This document shows, one piece after another, positions 1-9,114 of a stretch of 64,000 nt of DNA. The notes below the pieces were generated by a model. That model had not been told where the DNA came from and made no database searches. It worked only from the letters and a program-made list of their open reading frames with translations. Positions within the stretch are counted from its first letter, which is position 1; the number at the start of each line of letters is the position of its first letter. Source of the DNA: Sphingomonas sp. Its GTDB lineage: Bacteria > Pseudomonadota > Alphaproteobacteria > Sphingomonadales > Sphingomonadaceae. The stretch is from positions 1 through 64,000 of the forward strand of contig NZ_JAIERS010000006.1 of assembly GCF_019746665.1 (NCBI RefSeq). The letters are read 5' to 3'. The translations under genes and the position numbers were made by a program.

Positions 1-62
1 CCCCCCGGTCCGGGAGTTGTCCGTCGTCGATTGAGCGCTCTCGCGGCAGCCCCCTCTCCCAA

Positions 63-86
63 CCCTCTCCCCTGAAGGGGAAAGGG
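63..86. repeat. CCCTCTCCCCT stem-loop repeat, copy 1
   Basis: An 11-base arm and its near-complement (10 of 11 pairs) are separated by 2 bases. It lies in the short gene-free stretch at the window start, just after the prfA stop, so it could serve as the end of the hisS-prfA transcript. It resembles the CCCCTCCC hairpins near 18.2 kb and 44.3 kb. The rest of bases 1-101 shows nothing recognisable. Confidence 0.55.
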
Positions 87-101
87 CTATTGCCGGGCTC
101 C

Positions 102-1178
102 TCACCCATCCAGCGACGCCAGCCGCTCGGCCTCATCCTCGGCGATCAGCGCGCCGATCAGTTCCTCCATCTCGCCCTCCATGATTTCGGGGAGGCGGTG
201 AAGCGTCAGGTTGATGCGGTGGTCGGTCACCCGGCCCTGCGGGAAATTATAGGTACGGATGCGCTCCGAACGATCACCCGAGCCGACCATCGATTTGCGC
301 GCGCCGGCGCGCTCGGCATGGAGCCGCTCACGCTCCATCTCATAAAGGCGCGTGCGCAGCACCTTCAGCGCCTTGGCCTTGTTCTTGTGCTGCGACTTTT
401 CGTCCTGCTGGATCACGGTGAGCCCGGTCGGCAAGTGCACGATCCGCACCGCCGAATCGGTGGTGTTGACCGATTGGCCGCCGGGGCCGGACGAGCGGTA
501 AATGTCGATCCGCAGATCCTTGTCGTCGATCTGCACATCGACTTCCTCGGCCTCGGGCAGCACCGCGACGGTGGCGGCGCTGGTGTGGATGCGCCCGCCG
601 CTCTCGGTCGCGGGCACGCGCTGGACGCGGTGGACGCCGCTTTCGAACTTCAGCCTTGCGAACACCCCCTGGCCGGAGACGCTGGCGACGACTTCCTTAT
701 AGCCGCCCAGTTCGGCCACGCTCGCCGAGATCAGCTCGACCCGCCAGCCGCGCGCATCGGCATAGCGCTGATACATGCGGAAAAGATCGCCCGCGAACAG
801 CGCCGCCTCATCACCGCCGGTGCCGGCGCGAATTTCGAGCATCGCCGCGCGCTCGTCCGCGGCGTCGCGCGGCAGCAGCGCGAGCGCGAGGCCCCGCTCG
901 GCATCGGGCAGCCGCGCCTTGATCGCGGCGATCTCCTCGCGGGCGATATCGCGGATGTCGGGCTCCTCATCGCCCTCGAGCAATTGCGTGAGCACCTCCA
1001 GCTCGGCGCGCAGCCGGCGCACTTCGTTCGCGGCGCCGACCACGGGTTCGAGCTCGGCATATTCCTTGGAGACCTGGACGAAGCGCTCCCCCGCCAGATC
1101 GCCCGAGGCCATCAGCGCCTGCAACTCATCATGCCGCGCCGCGATCTGCGCGATCCGTTCGGGGGAGATGGTGGTCAT
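102..1178 (-). CDS. prfA: Peptide chain release factor 1
   Basis: Class I release factor that reads UAA and UAG stop codons in the ribosomal A site and triggers hydrolysis of peptidyl-tRNA. The 358-residue length is normal for RF1. The RF1-type codon-recognition tripeptide PAT lies in RVPATESGG, and the catalytic GGQ lies in [10 protein letters not shown]. The start ATG overlaps the hisS stop by four bases (ATGA), so the two genes are translationally coupled in one minus-strand operon. The prmC methylase gene that often follows prfA would lie beyond the window edge. Confidence 0.98.
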   Translation of the reverse strand: MTTISPERIAQIAARHDELQALMASGDLAGERFVQVSKEYAELEPVVGAANEVRRLRAELEVLTQLLEGDEEPDIRDIAREEIAAIKARLPDAERGLALALLPRDAADERAAMLEIRAGTGGDEAALFAGDLFRMYQRYADARGWRVELISASVAELGGYKEVVASVSGQGVFARLKFESGVHRVQRVPATESGGRIHTSAATVAVLPEAEEVDVQIDDKDLRIDIYRSSGPGGQSVNTTDSAVRIVHLPTGLTVIQQDEKSQHKNKAKALKVLRTRLYEMERERLHAERAGARKSMVGSGDRSERIRTYNFPQGRVTDHRINLTLHRLPEIMEGEMEELIGALIAEDEAERLASLDG

Positions 1179-2473
1179 GGCAGCCGCACTTTGAGCGGCA
1201 TGTAACCGTCTTGAACTTCCAACCGCGCCTTCAAAGCTGACGTAACTTCACTCTCAAGTTTCCCGGCCTCATTGCCGATCAAATTCGGCGTTTTCACGAT
1301 CAGTCCAACCGACCCGGGATCATCTTTATCATCAAAAAGCATGATGACGGCCCCATTTGATCTCTTGGCGGCCTTCTCGAATCGCTTCTTCAGCGCCCCG
1401 TCAGTGACCAAGTTACACGCCATACCCTTTTTCCGAAGTTCTGACGCAAGCCGGACAAGGTTGAAGTCTTGGCCCGGTGTTTCGGTCGTTAATGCGGGCT
1501 GCCGGTCAGTATTGACCTCCCCCAGCAACATCGCCAGCCGCTCGATCCCCGCCGCCCAGCCGACACCGGGCGTGCTCGGGCCGCCCAGGGCCTCGATCAG
1601 CCCGTCATAGCGGCCGCCTGCCAGCACCGTGCCCTGTGCGCCGAGCCGGTCGGTCACGAATTCGAACGCGGTGTGGCGATAATAGTCCAGCCCGCGCACC
1701 AGCCGGGCGTTGCGCGTCCAGGCCACGCCCGCCGCGCCCAGCCCCTTGGTCACACTCTCGAAAAACGCGCCGGCCTCGCTCGTCAGGAAATCATCGATCC
1801 CCGGCGCGGCGTCGGCGATCGGGCGGTCGCTCGGGTCCTTCGAGTCCAATATCCGCAGCGGGTTCTTCGCCAGCCGCGCGAGGCTGTCCTCGCTCAATTC
1901 CCCCCGATGCGCCTCGAAATGGGCGACCAAGGCCGCGCGCCAGGCGTCGCGCGTCTCGGCGTCGCCCAGCGTGTTGAGCTGGAGGCTCACGCCCTCGATC
2001 CCCAGCTCGCGCAGCAGCTGATCGGCCATCACCAGCAGCTCGACATCGGCGAGCGGCTCGGCGGCGCCGATCACTTCGGCGTCGATCTGGTGGAACTGGC
2101 GGTAGCGCCCCTTTTGCGGGCGTTCGTAGCGGAAGACGGGGCCGTGGCTCACCACTTTCAGTGGCGCGTATTGCTGCCAGCCCTCGGTCAAGTAGGCCCG
2201 CGCGATGCCGGCGGTGAATTCGGGGCGTAGCGTCAGCGAATCGCCGCCGCGATCCTCGAACGTGTACATTTCCTTCGAGACCACATCGGTCGTCTCGCCG
2301 AGCGAGCGGCTGAACACCGCCGTCGCCTCGAACACCGGCAGCTCGACCCGCTGGAAGCAATAGAGCCGGCGGACATGATCGAACGCCTCCACCACCCGTT
2401 GGAAGCGGCGTTGATCCTCGCCGAAAATATCCTGGGTGCCGCGGATCGGCCGCGGCGTTTCGATGCGCGCCAT
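1175..2473 (-). CDS. hisS: Histidyl-tRNA synthetase with atypical C-terminal domain
   Basis: Charges tRNA-His; class II aminoacyl-tRNA synthetase of 432 residues. Class II motif 2 is visible ([19 protein letters not shown]), as are the histidine-specific motifs [15 protein letters not shown] and AGGRYDGL. The catalytic part is G+C-rich like its neighbours. The C-terminal anticodon-binding part (about residue 316 onward, bases 1175-1525) is clearly less G+C-rich and diverges from the usual pattern, for example MLFDD where an ILG-type stretch is common, although the fold order is kept ([24 protein letters not shown]). This suggests replacement of the domain by recombination. The gene is first in an operon with prfA. 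Confidence 0.96.
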   Translation of the reverse strand: MARIETPRPIRGTQDIFGEDQRRFQRVVEAFDHVRRLYCFQRVELPVFEATAVFSRSLGETTDVVSKEMYTFEDRGGDSLTLRPEFTAGIARAYLTEGWQQYAPLKVVSHGPVFRYERPQKGRYRQFHQIDAEVIGAAEPLADVELLVMADQLLRELGIEGVSLQLNTLGDAETRDAWRAALVAHFEAHRGELSEDSLARLAKNPLRILDSKDPSDRPIADAAPGIDDFLTSEAGAFFESVTKGLGAAGVAWTRNARLVRGLDYYRHTAFEFVTDRLGAQGTVLAGGRYDGLIEALGGPSTPGVGWAAGIERLAMLLGEVNTDRQPALTTETPGQDFNLVRLASELRKKGMACNLVTDGALKKRFEKAAKRSNGAVIMLFDDKDDPGSVGLIVKTPNLIGNEAGKLESEVTSALKARLEVQDGYMPLKVRLP

Positions 2474-2554
2474 AGGCGGCTCGCCATAAGAGACGCGGGC
2501 GCCCTAGGGAAGGGGGCGGTTGGAGCGCGCCGCTGCTTGGGGCATTAAGCGGCG

Positions 2555-3190
2555 ATGGCCCACCGCCTCGTCACCCGCGCCGCGCCGTTGCGCTTCATCG
2601 TGTTCTGCGCGGTGCTCGCGCTCGGCGCCTTGGCCGCGGTGCCGCCGCTCGGCTGGTCGCGCGGACTGCTGACCGCGTTCGACGCCGCCGCGATCGTCTT
2701 CCTGGCGAGCGTCTATCCGCTGCTCGACAATCCCAGCGAACAGATGCGCCGAGCCGCGCGCGACAATGACGCCAACCGCACGCTGCTGCTGGTGATCACC
2801 TTCGTCGTGACCCTGGTGATCCTGGTCGCGGTGGCGAGCGAGATGCACGGCCGCACCCGGCCGCTGACGCTCGCGCTGGTGCTGGCGACGCTGCCGCTTG
2901 CCTGGTTGTTCTCGAACGTCGTCTATGCGCTCCACTATGCCAATCTCTATTATCAAGGCGGCAAGGATGGCGGCGACCGGGGCGGGTTGGGCTTTCCCGA
3001 GTGTGATGAGCCGACCTATTGGGACTTCATCTATTTCGCCTTCACGCTCGGCATGACCTTCCAGACGAGCGACACCGCGATCACTAACACCACGATGCGC
3101 CAGGTGGTGACGGGACATTGCCTCGCGGCGTTCGTCTTCAATCTGGGCGTGCTGGCGTTCACGATCAACGTGATCGGCGGATCGGGGTGA
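2555..3190 (+). CDS. DUF1345 family integral membrane protein
   Basis: Integral membrane protein of 211 residues with about five hydrophobic segments (roughly residues 12-30, 40-56, 76-93, 103-125 and 180-205). It matches the DUF1345 pattern, including the acidic loop SVYPLLDN and the WDFIYFAFTLGMTFQTSD stretch ahead of the last helix. Its biochemical role is unknown. It is transcribed divergently from hisS across an 81-base gap and stands as a single gene ahead of an M61 peptidase gene. The ATG at 2555 is the only reasonable start near the first hydrophobic segment. Confidence 0.85.
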   Translation: MAHRLVTRAAPLRFIVFCAVLALGALAAVPPLGWSRGLLTAFDAAAIVFLASVYPLLDNPSEQMRRAARDNDANRTLLLVITFVVTLVILVAVASEMHGRTRPLTLALVLATLPLAWLFSNVVYALHYANLYYQGGKDGGDRGGLGFPECDEPTYWDFIYFAFTLGMTFQTSDTAITNTTMRQVVTGHCLAAFVFNLGVLAFTINVIGGSG

Positions 3191-3299
3191 TAGCCCCCTC
3201 GGCGAGAACACCTGCTCTTCCCCGGCCTTCGCCGGGGAAGAAGGATGTGGACCTTCCGCCCATCATCCGCCTAGAGCGATGGAAAAAGGGAGGATCACC

Positions 3300-5216
3300 A
3301 TGTTTCGCACGCTGTCGCTCACCGCGCTGCTACTCGCCTCGGGCGCGGCGCTGGCGGAGAACACCAAGCCCCAGCCGCTGCCGATCGTCGAGACGATCCC
3401 GGCCGCGCGTGACACGCCCTATCCCGGCACGTTGAAGCTGGAGGTCGACGCGACCGATCTCGATCGCAATGTCTTCCGCGTGGTCGAAACGATCCCCGTC
3501 GCCGCCGGCGCGCGCGATCCAAACGGCGACATGGTGCTGCTCTTCCCCAAGTGGCTGCCGGGCAACCACTCGCCGACCGGGCAGATCGACAAGCTCGCCG
3601 GGCTGCGCTTCACCGCCGGCGGCCAGACCCTGGCGTGGAAGCGCGATCCGGTCGACATGTTCGCCTTCCACGTCCGCGTCCCCGCCGGCGTGAAGGCGAT
3701 CGAGGCGCGCTTCGACTATCTGTCGCCGACCGACGGCAATCAGGGCCGGGTGGTGATGACGCCAGCGCTCCTCAACCTGCAATGGAACCTGACGAGCCTC
3801 TATCCGGCGGGCTATTTCACCCGGCAGATCCCGATCGAGGCGCGCGCGCGCTATCCCGAAGGCTGGACCGCTGCCTCGGGCCTGCCCGCGACGCGCGAGG
3901 GCGCGGTCTATCGCTACCAGCGCACCGATTACGAAACCCTGGTCGATTCGCCCGTCTTCGCCGGCGCGCATTACAAGCGCGTGCCGCTAAGCCCGCGCGT
4001 CAACCTCAACATCTTCGCCGATAACGATAAGGAGCTGGCGGCGAAGGACGATCAGCTGGCGGCGCATGTTCGCCTCGCCGAGCAGGCGGTGAAAACCTTC
4101 GGCGCGCAGCATTACGACACGTACGAATTCCTGTTCGCGATTTCGGACGAGATGGCCGGGATCGGCCTCGAGCATCACCGCTCCTCGGAGAACGGGGTGA
4201 AGCCCGGCTATTTCACCGATTGGGCGACGAGCACTCCGGCACGCAACCTGTTGCCGCACGAATTCACCCATAGCTGGAACGGCAAGTTCCGCCGCGGCGC
4301 CGATCTCTACACTCCCGATTATCGCACCCCGATGCGCAACTCGCTGCTGTGGGTGTATGAAGGCCAGACCCAGTTCTGGGGCTATGTGCTCGGCGCGCGA
4401 TCGGGGCTGGTGAGCAAACAGGACACGCTCGACGCCTATGCCGCGATCATGGCTTCGCTCGACATTCAATATGGGCGCCGCTGGCGGCCCCTGTCCGACA
4501 CCACCAACGAACCGATCATCAGCCAGCGCCGCCCCGAACCGTGGCGCAACTGGCAGCGGCCCGAGGATTATTACAACGAGGGCCTGCTGGTGTGGATGGA
4601 AGTCGATTCGATCCTGCGCCGCGAATCGAAGGGCACCAAGTCGATCGACGATTTCGCCCGCGCCTTTTTCGGCGTGCGCGACGGTGACTGGGGCGAGCTG
4701 ACCTATCGCTTCGAGGATGTCGTCAGCACCTTGAACACGATCCAGCCCTATGACTGGAACAAGCTGCTCACCGAACGGCTCGACGCGGTCGGCGCCCCCG
4801 CCCCGCTCCAGGGGTTCGAGGGCAATGGCTATCGCCTGATCTTCACCGAGGAGCCGACGCCCTTCTACAAGGCCGGCGAGAAGGCGGGGAAGAACAGCAA
4901 CCTGTCCTATTCGATCGGGATCGTGGTCGCGGGCACCGGGAAAGTCTCGACGGTGGTGTGGGACAGCCCGGCGTTCAAGGCCGGGATCGACGTGGGCGAT
5001 TCGATCGAGAGCGTGAACGGCTTTGCCTTCTCGCCCGATCGGCTGAAGGAGGCGATCACCGCCGCCAAGAACGGCGCGCCGATCGTCCTTGGCACCAAGA
5101 AGGGCGATCGGCTGGCCGAACGGCGGATCGAGTATAATGGGGGGCTGCGTTACCCCCGGCTGGAGAAAACGGCCGCGGGCGAGGCGGGACTCGACCGGCT
5201 GCTCGCCCCCCGCTAG
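3300..5216 (+). CDS. M61 family metallopeptidase with PDZ domain, exported
   Basis: Zinc aminopeptidase of the glycyl-aminopeptidase (M61) family, 638 residues. The start is ATG 3300, preceded by the ribosome site GGGAGGA at 3288-3294; an in-frame ATG at 3279 lies upstream of that site and is unlikely. A signal peptide MFRTLSLTALLLASGAALA precedes the mature protein. The zinc motif HEFTHSWNGK is near residue 320, in the context typical of M61, followed by LWVYEGQTQFWG. A C-terminal PDZ-like domain (about 535-620) contains SPAFKAGIDVGDSIESVNG. It probably acts on peptides in the periplasm. It stands as a single gene. Confidence 0.93.
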   Translation: MFRTLSLTALLLASGAALAENTKPQPLPIVETIPAARDTPYPGTLKLEVDATDLDRNVFRVVETIPVAAGARDPNGDMVLLFPKWLPGNHSPTGQIDKLAGLRFTAGGQTLAWKRDPVDMFAFHVRVPAGVKAIEARFDYLSPTDGNQGRVVMTPALLNLQWNLTSLYPAGYFTRQIPIEARARYPEGWTAASGLPATREGAVYRYQRTDYETLVDSPVFAGAHYKRVPLSPRVNLNIFADNDKELAAKDDQLAAHVRLAEQAVKTFGAQHYDTYEFLFAISDEMAGIGLEHHRSSENGVKPGYFTDWATSTPARNLLPHEFTHSWNGKFRRGADLYTPDYRTPMRNSLLWVYEGQTQFWGYVLGARSGLVSKQDTLDAYAAIMASLDIQYGRRWRPLSDTTNEPIISQRRPEPWRNWQRPEDYYNEGLLVWMEVDSILRRESKGTKSIDDFARAFFGVRDGDWGELTYRFEDVVSTLNTIQPYDWNKLLTERLDAVGAPAPLQGFEGNGYRLIFTEEPTPFYKAGEKAGKNSNLSYSIGIVVAGTGKVSTVVWDSPAFKAGIDVGDSIESVNGFAFSPDRLKEAITAAKNGAPIVLGTKKGDRLAERRIEYNGGLRYPRLEKTAAGEAGLDRLLAPR

Positions 5217-5284
5217 GGGCAACCCAGTCGACCCAATCGCCGTTCGTATAGAGCGCCGTCGAAACGCGTGATGCGAACTTCGCG

Positions 5285-5325
5285 TCCGTCATCGCGCCTC
5301 TCGACTTCGCTCGGGACGAACGGCG
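5285..5325. repeat. Possible dispersed intergenic repeat (TTCGCTCGGGACGAA type)
   Basis: The gap between the M61 gene and ppa contains CTCGACTTCGCTCGGGACGA, a string that recurs in intergenic regions of many proteobacterial genomes (from general knowledge; it is not repeated elsewhere in this window that I noticed). It is followed by a run of Ts at 5336-5343. It may be a repeat remnant or part of the M61 transcript end. Confidence 0.35.
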
Positions 5326-5359
5326 GGTCGAAACCCCTTTTTTGAAACAAGGAAGCGAT

Positions 5360-5896
5360 ATGCGTATCGATATGGTGCCGGTCGGCGACGATCCGCCGAA
5401 CAGCCTGAACTGCATCATCGAAGTGCCGGTGGGTGGCGAGCCGGTGAAATATGAGTTCGACAAGAAATCGGGCGCGCTGTTCGTCGATCGCATCCTGCAC
5501 ACGCCGATGCGCTATCCGGCGAATTACGGTTTCATCCCGCACACCTTGTCGCCCGATGGCGATCCGCTCGACGCGCTGGTTGTCGCACGCTCGCCCTTCA
5601 TCCCGGGCTGCGTGGTGCGTGTACGCCCTATCGCGGTGCTGCACCTGGAGGACGAGGCGGGCGGCGACGAGAAGCTGCTGACGGTGCCGACCGACGGGGT
5701 GTTCCCCTATTATTCAAAGGTCGACGAGCATGGCGATCTGCCCGAGATCATCATGCAGCAGATCGAGCATTTCTTCACCCACTACAAGGATTTGGAAGCC
5801 AAGAAGTGGGTGCGCGTCGGCCATTGGGCAGGCGCCGATGATGCGCGGCGCATCGTGATGGAAGCGATCGAGCGCGCGGCGCAGGCGAAGGGCTGA
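5360..5896 (+). CDS. ppa: Inorganic pyrophosphatase
   Basis: Soluble family I pyrophosphatase, 178 residues, hydrolysing the pyrophosphate released by biosynthetic reactions in the cytoplasm. The signature DGDPLDALV with its metal-binding aspartates is present, along with KYEFDKKSG and RYPANYGFIPHT. The start is ATG 5360, with AAGGAAG immediately upstream at correct spacing; the TTG at 5342 in the same frame lies ahead of this site and is rejected. It is a single gene, followed by a strong inverted repeat at 5955-5988. Confidence 0.97.
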   Translation: MRIDMVPVGDDPPNSLNCIIEVPVGGEPVKYEFDKKSGALFVDRILHTPMRYPANYGFIPHTLSPDGDPLDALVVARSPFIPGCVVRVRPIAVLHLEDEAGGDEKLLTVPTDGVFPYYSKVDEHGDLPEIIMQQIEHFFTHYKDLEAKKWVRVGHWAGADDARRIVMEAIERAAQAKG

Positions 5897-5954
5897 GACG
5901 GGCGGCCCGCCCGGCCGATCACCCTTCAAGGCCAGGGCCAAGAACATGGTCCCG

Positions 5955-5988
5955 GGCGCGGCGACCCGATCCATCGGCTCGCCGCGCC
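5955..5988. terminator. Long inverted repeat between ppa and the TorF gene
   Basis: Two 16-base arms (15 of 16 pairs) are separated by a 2-base loop, placed 58 bases after ppa and 60 bases beyond the convergent porin gene's stop. A short T-rich stretch follows on the plus side. It is probably a bidirectional terminator for the two convergent genes. Confidence 0.6.
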
Positions 5989-6048
5989 AGGTCTTTGACG
6001 GACCCGGATTTTCACGCGGGCCGCGGAAGCCGCCGCCCTCGAAATCTC

Positions 6049-6867
6049 CTAGAACGCCGCCGTCAGCGAGAGCACCGCGGTGCCGTTCGAGATCGATCCC
6101 CGGCCATTCTGCCCCCGCGTGAATTGCGGCGCGAGCCGGGCGGCGTCGGCGGCCGAGATGTCGGTGCCGACATAGCTGATGTTGAACGTCAGGTTGCGCC
6201 AGGTGACGTCGCTGCCGATCCCATAGTCCCAGTATTTCCCCGTCGGCGCGACGCTGGTGCCGTTGGGGCCGAGCCCGGGATTGCCCACCGAATAGCCAAG
6301 ATGGCCCTTCAGCGTGAACGGGGTCTTGGGAATACCCACCGCCGCGTCGCTCGCCAGATACAGATTGTCGTACAGCTGCTGGCGGCTGAACGGCGTGTTC
6401 GAATAATTGGCCAGCGCGCGCTGCGGCGGCGCGTAATAGACGCTGCCGGTGAGCGTCACCGGGCCTTTGGTGCCGCTATATTTGCCGTAGAATTCGACAT
6501 AGTCGGTCAGCGTCGCGCCACCCGGATAGTTATACCAGGTGAGCCCGACATCGGCGGTGCCCTTGAACAATTGGTGCTTGAAGCCGACGATCCCGTCGAG
6601 TTCCAGGTTCGGGCCGCCGAACGTACCCCAACCGGCCAGGTTCGATCCCCAGATACCGGCATAAAGGCCACTCTTGTGCGCGACCGTGATGCCGCCCTGG
6701 ATCGCCGGCTTGGTATCGGATTGCGAGACGCCGCGCAGGCGGTAATCGCTGACGATCGCGATATTGCCCGTCACAGTGATCGCCGGCGGCGGGTCGGTGG
6801 GATCGGCAAGCGCCGGCGCGGCGGCGGCGAGCAGGCCCAGGCCTGCCAAGGAAGTTATCAGTCGCAT
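6049..6867 (-). CDS. TorF family putative porin (TIGR02001-like)
   Basis: Predicted outer-membrane beta-barrel protein of 272 residues. It has a signal peptide (MRLITSLAGLGLLAAAAPALA) and alternating hydrophobic strands throughout, and it ends in phenylalanine as barrel proteins do. The stretch NIAIVSDYRLRGVSQSDTKPAIQGG is the family hallmark near the mature N-terminus. In many alphaproteobacteria a gene of this family sits beside glnK-amtB and may aid ammonium entry; here those genes lie 42 kb away. Substrate unknown. It converges on ppa. Confidence 0.82.
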   Translation of the reverse strand: MRLITSLAGLGLLAAAAPALADPTDPPPAITVTGNIAIVSDYRLRGVSQSDTKPAIQGGITVAHKSGLYAGIWGSNLAGWGTFGGPNLELDGIVGFKHQLFKGTADVGLTWYNYPGGATLTDYVEFYGKYSGTKGPVTLTGSVYYAPPQRALANYSNTPFSRQQLYDNLYLASDAAVGIPKTPFTLKGHLGYSVGNPGLGPNGTSVAPTGKYWDYGIGSDVTWRNLTFNISYVGTDISAADAARLAPQFTRGQNGRGSISNGTAVLSLTAAF

Positions 6868-7044
6868 GGTACACCCCCCTATCCAAGAGCGATGTCCCGC
6901 CTGCTGTTGCTGCCACCACAGTCAGAACCTCGCCGATTCCGCAGGATGGTCATTTCTTCGTTAAGGAAAGGTGCCGGATTTTGCCGCGCTGCACAATAGG
7001 AAAAGCACGAGCTACCCGTTTTGAGCACCAATTCGCCGGATCGG

Positions 7045-8235
7045 CTACCAGCCCTCCGCCGCGCGCAGCCGATCGAGCCCGGCGCGCAGATCGGCGATGA
7101 GGTCGGCGGGGTCTTCCAGGCCGATCGACAGGCGCACCAGCTGCCCGCCCAGATCACAAACCGTCGCGGTGCGATAGCGCGCGGGATCGGCGGCGATCGC
7201 CAGGCTCTCGAACCCGCCCCAGCTATAACCGAGCCCGAACAGCTCCAGCCCGTCGAGCAGCGCGACGCGCCCCTTGTCGCCGCCCTTCAGCACCACCCCG
7301 AACAACCCGGAGGCACCCAGGAAGTCGCGCGCGAACAGCGCATGGCCCGGAAAATCGGGGAGCGCGGGATGGAGGACGCGGACGACCTCGGGCTGGGCGG
7401 CGAGCCACTCGGCGATCGCCAGCGCGCTCGCCCCTTGCGCCTCCAGCCGCACCGCCATCGTCCTGAGGCCTCGCGCCGCGAGCCAGGCATCGTCGGGGCT
7501 CGCCACCTGGCCGAGCTGAAGGCTGGTGTCGCGCAGCGCCGCCCAGCGATCGGGCGCGGCGGTGACCGAACCGATCATCACGTCCGAATGGCCGCTCACA
7601 TATTTGGTGCCGGCCAGGATGCTCAGGTCGACGCCGTGGGCCATCGCCGGGAACAGCAAGGGCGTCGCCCAGGTATTGTCGAGCAATGTCACCACGCCGC
7701 GCGCACGGGCGGCGGCGACGATCGCGGGCACGTCCTGCACCTCGAAGGTGAGACTTCCGGGGCATTCCATCAGGATCGCGCGGGTGTTGGGCGCGATCAG
7801 CTCGGCGATGCCGGCGCCGATCAGCGGATCGTAGAAGCGTGTCTGGACGCCGAAGCGCGCGAGGAACCCCGTCGCGAAGCTGCGCGTCGGGTCATAGGCC
7901 GAATCGGTGCAGAGGAGTTCGTCACCGGGCGAGAGCACGCTCAGCAGTGCCGCGGCGATCGCGGCGACGCCGCTCGGGTAGAGGAAAGTGCCCCCCGCGC
8001 CTGGTTCAAGCTCGGTCAGCGCCTCGGCAAGCGACCACTGGGTTGGCGCGCCGCGCCGGCCGTAGAACAGCTTGTGGTGCGTGTCGCGCCCGCGAGCCCG
8101 CATCTCCGCGACCGATTCGTAGAGATGCGTCGAGGCGCGCCACAGCGGCGGGTTGACGATGCCTTGCGTCCATTCGGGCCGCCGCCCGCCCGTCACGACG
8201 CGCGTGCGCGGGCGGCGGTCCTTGTCGTCGCTCAA
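7045..8235 (-). CDS. metC: Cystathionine beta-lyase (PLP-dependent)
   Basis: Pyridoxal-phosphate enzyme of the Cys/Met metabolism family that cleaves cystathionine to homocysteine. The PLP-lysine lies in LAGTKYVSGHSDVMIG, and the substrate pocket stretch LFGLGYSWGGFESL is typical of MetC rather than gamma-synthase. I choose a TTG start at 8235 because it overlaps the sseA stop as TTGA, giving 396 residues; reading further upstream would only translate the sseA gene in another frame. It is co-transcribed with sseA, so both handle reduced sulfur compounds in the cytoplasm. Confidence 0.92.
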   Translation of the reverse strand: MSDDKDRRPRTRVVTGGRRPEWTQGIVNPPLWRASTHLYESVAEMRARGRDTHHKLFYGRRGAPTQWSLAEALTELEPGAGGTFLYPSGVAAIAAALLSVLSPGDELLCTDSAYDPTRSFATGFLARFGVQTRFYDPLIGAGIAELIAPNTRAILMECPGSLTFEVQDVPAIVAAARARGVVTLLDNTWATPLLFPAMAHGVDLSILAGTKYVSGHSDVMIGSVTAAPDRWAALRDTSLQLGQVASPDDAWLAARGLRTMAVRLEAQGASALAIAEWLAAQPEVVRVLHPALPDFPGHALFARDFLGASGLFGVVLKGGDKGRVALLDGLELFGLGYSWGGFESLAIAADPARYRTATVCDLGGQLVRLSIGLEDPADLIADLRAGLDRLRAAEGW

Positions 8236-9086
8236 GCCGCGCTCACCGTGGCGGCGCCCATCGCCTTGGGGGTGGTGCGATCGGCGCCCCACTCCGCCCA
8301 GCTGCCGTCATAGAGCGAGGCGGTGTTGCCGAGCAGCTGCGCGCCGAACACCAGGATCGCGGCGGTGATGCCCGAACCGCAGGTCGCGACGATCGGCTTG
8401 CTGAGGTCGATCCCCGCGCCTTCATACACCGCACGCAGCGCGTCGCCGCGCTTCCAGCTGCCATCGACGTTGAACAGCTGCGGATAATGGATGTTGGCCG
8501 AGCCCGGGATGTGGCCGGCATGGGTCGCCGGGCGCGGATCGGGCTCCTCGCCGGTGAAGCGCGCCGGGCTGCGCGCGTCGACCACCTGCTCCGCGCTCGA
8601 TTCGAGATTGGCCTTCATCTGCTCCAGATTGCGGACCCGGCTATCATCGGCCCAGACGGTGAAGTGGCGGTGGCGCAGCGATTCCTTGCCGCTCGCCAGA
8701 TCGCGCCCCTCCGCCTTCCACTTGGCGAGCCCGCCATCGAGAATCGCGACATCATGCGCGCCGAACACCTTCAGCATCCACCAGGCGCGCGCGGAGGTAT
8801 GGAGCGGCGAATTGTCGTACAGTACCACCCGGCTGCCATCGCCCAGCCCCAGCGACTGCATCCGGCTCGCGAATTTTTCGGGCGCGGGCAGCATGTTGGG
8901 GAGCGGGCTGGAGAGATCGGCGATCTCCGCCAGGTCCATGAACACCGCACCGGGGATATGCTCCGCCTCATATTCGGCGAGCGCATCGCGACCATGTTCG
9001 GCCAGGAAATAGCTCGCATCGACGACACGCAGGTCGTTCGCCTGGAGTTCGTTCGCCAGCCATTCGGTCGTCACCAGCAGGTCCAT
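8232..9086 (-). CDS. sseA: 3-mercaptopyruvate sulfurtransferase
   Basis: Two-domain rhodanese of 284 residues that transfers sulfur from 3-mercaptopyruvate (or thiosulfate) to an acceptor. The active-site loop reads ATCGSGITAA, the CGSG type expected for mercaptopyruvate enzymes, and the tandem-domain motif DARSPARFTGEEPDPR is present. Two adjacent ATGs occur; the second (9086) has better spacing from the GGAG site and is preferred. The stop overlaps the metC start. Confidence 0.92.
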   Translation of the reverse strand: MDLLVTTEWLANELQANDLRVVDASYFLAEHGRDALAEYEAEHIPGAVFMDLAEIADLSSPLPNMLPAPEKFASRMQSLGLGDGSRVVLYDNSPLHTSARAWWMLKVFGAHDVAILDGGLAKWKAEGRDLASGKESLRHRHFTVWADDSRVRNLEQMKANLESSAEQVVDARSPARFTGEEPDPRPATHAGHIPGSANIHYPQLFNVDGSWKRGDALRAVYEGAGIDLSKPIVATCGSGITAAILVFGAQLLGNTASLYDGSWAEWGADRTTPKAMGAATVSAA

Positions 9087-9114
9087 CATCGTCTCCGCAA
9101 CTTGGGGTGGATTT

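Noticed and set aside
90..1205. 371-codon open frame opposite prfA
   Set aside because: Antisense to an unmistakable RF1 gene; composition (His, Arg, Gly, Ala rich) is typical of shadow frames in G+C-rich DNA.
6868..7044. Sigma-54 promoter ahead of the TorF gene
   Set aside because: TGGCAG followed by AGCAG is seen, but the spacing and the TTGC element do not fit.
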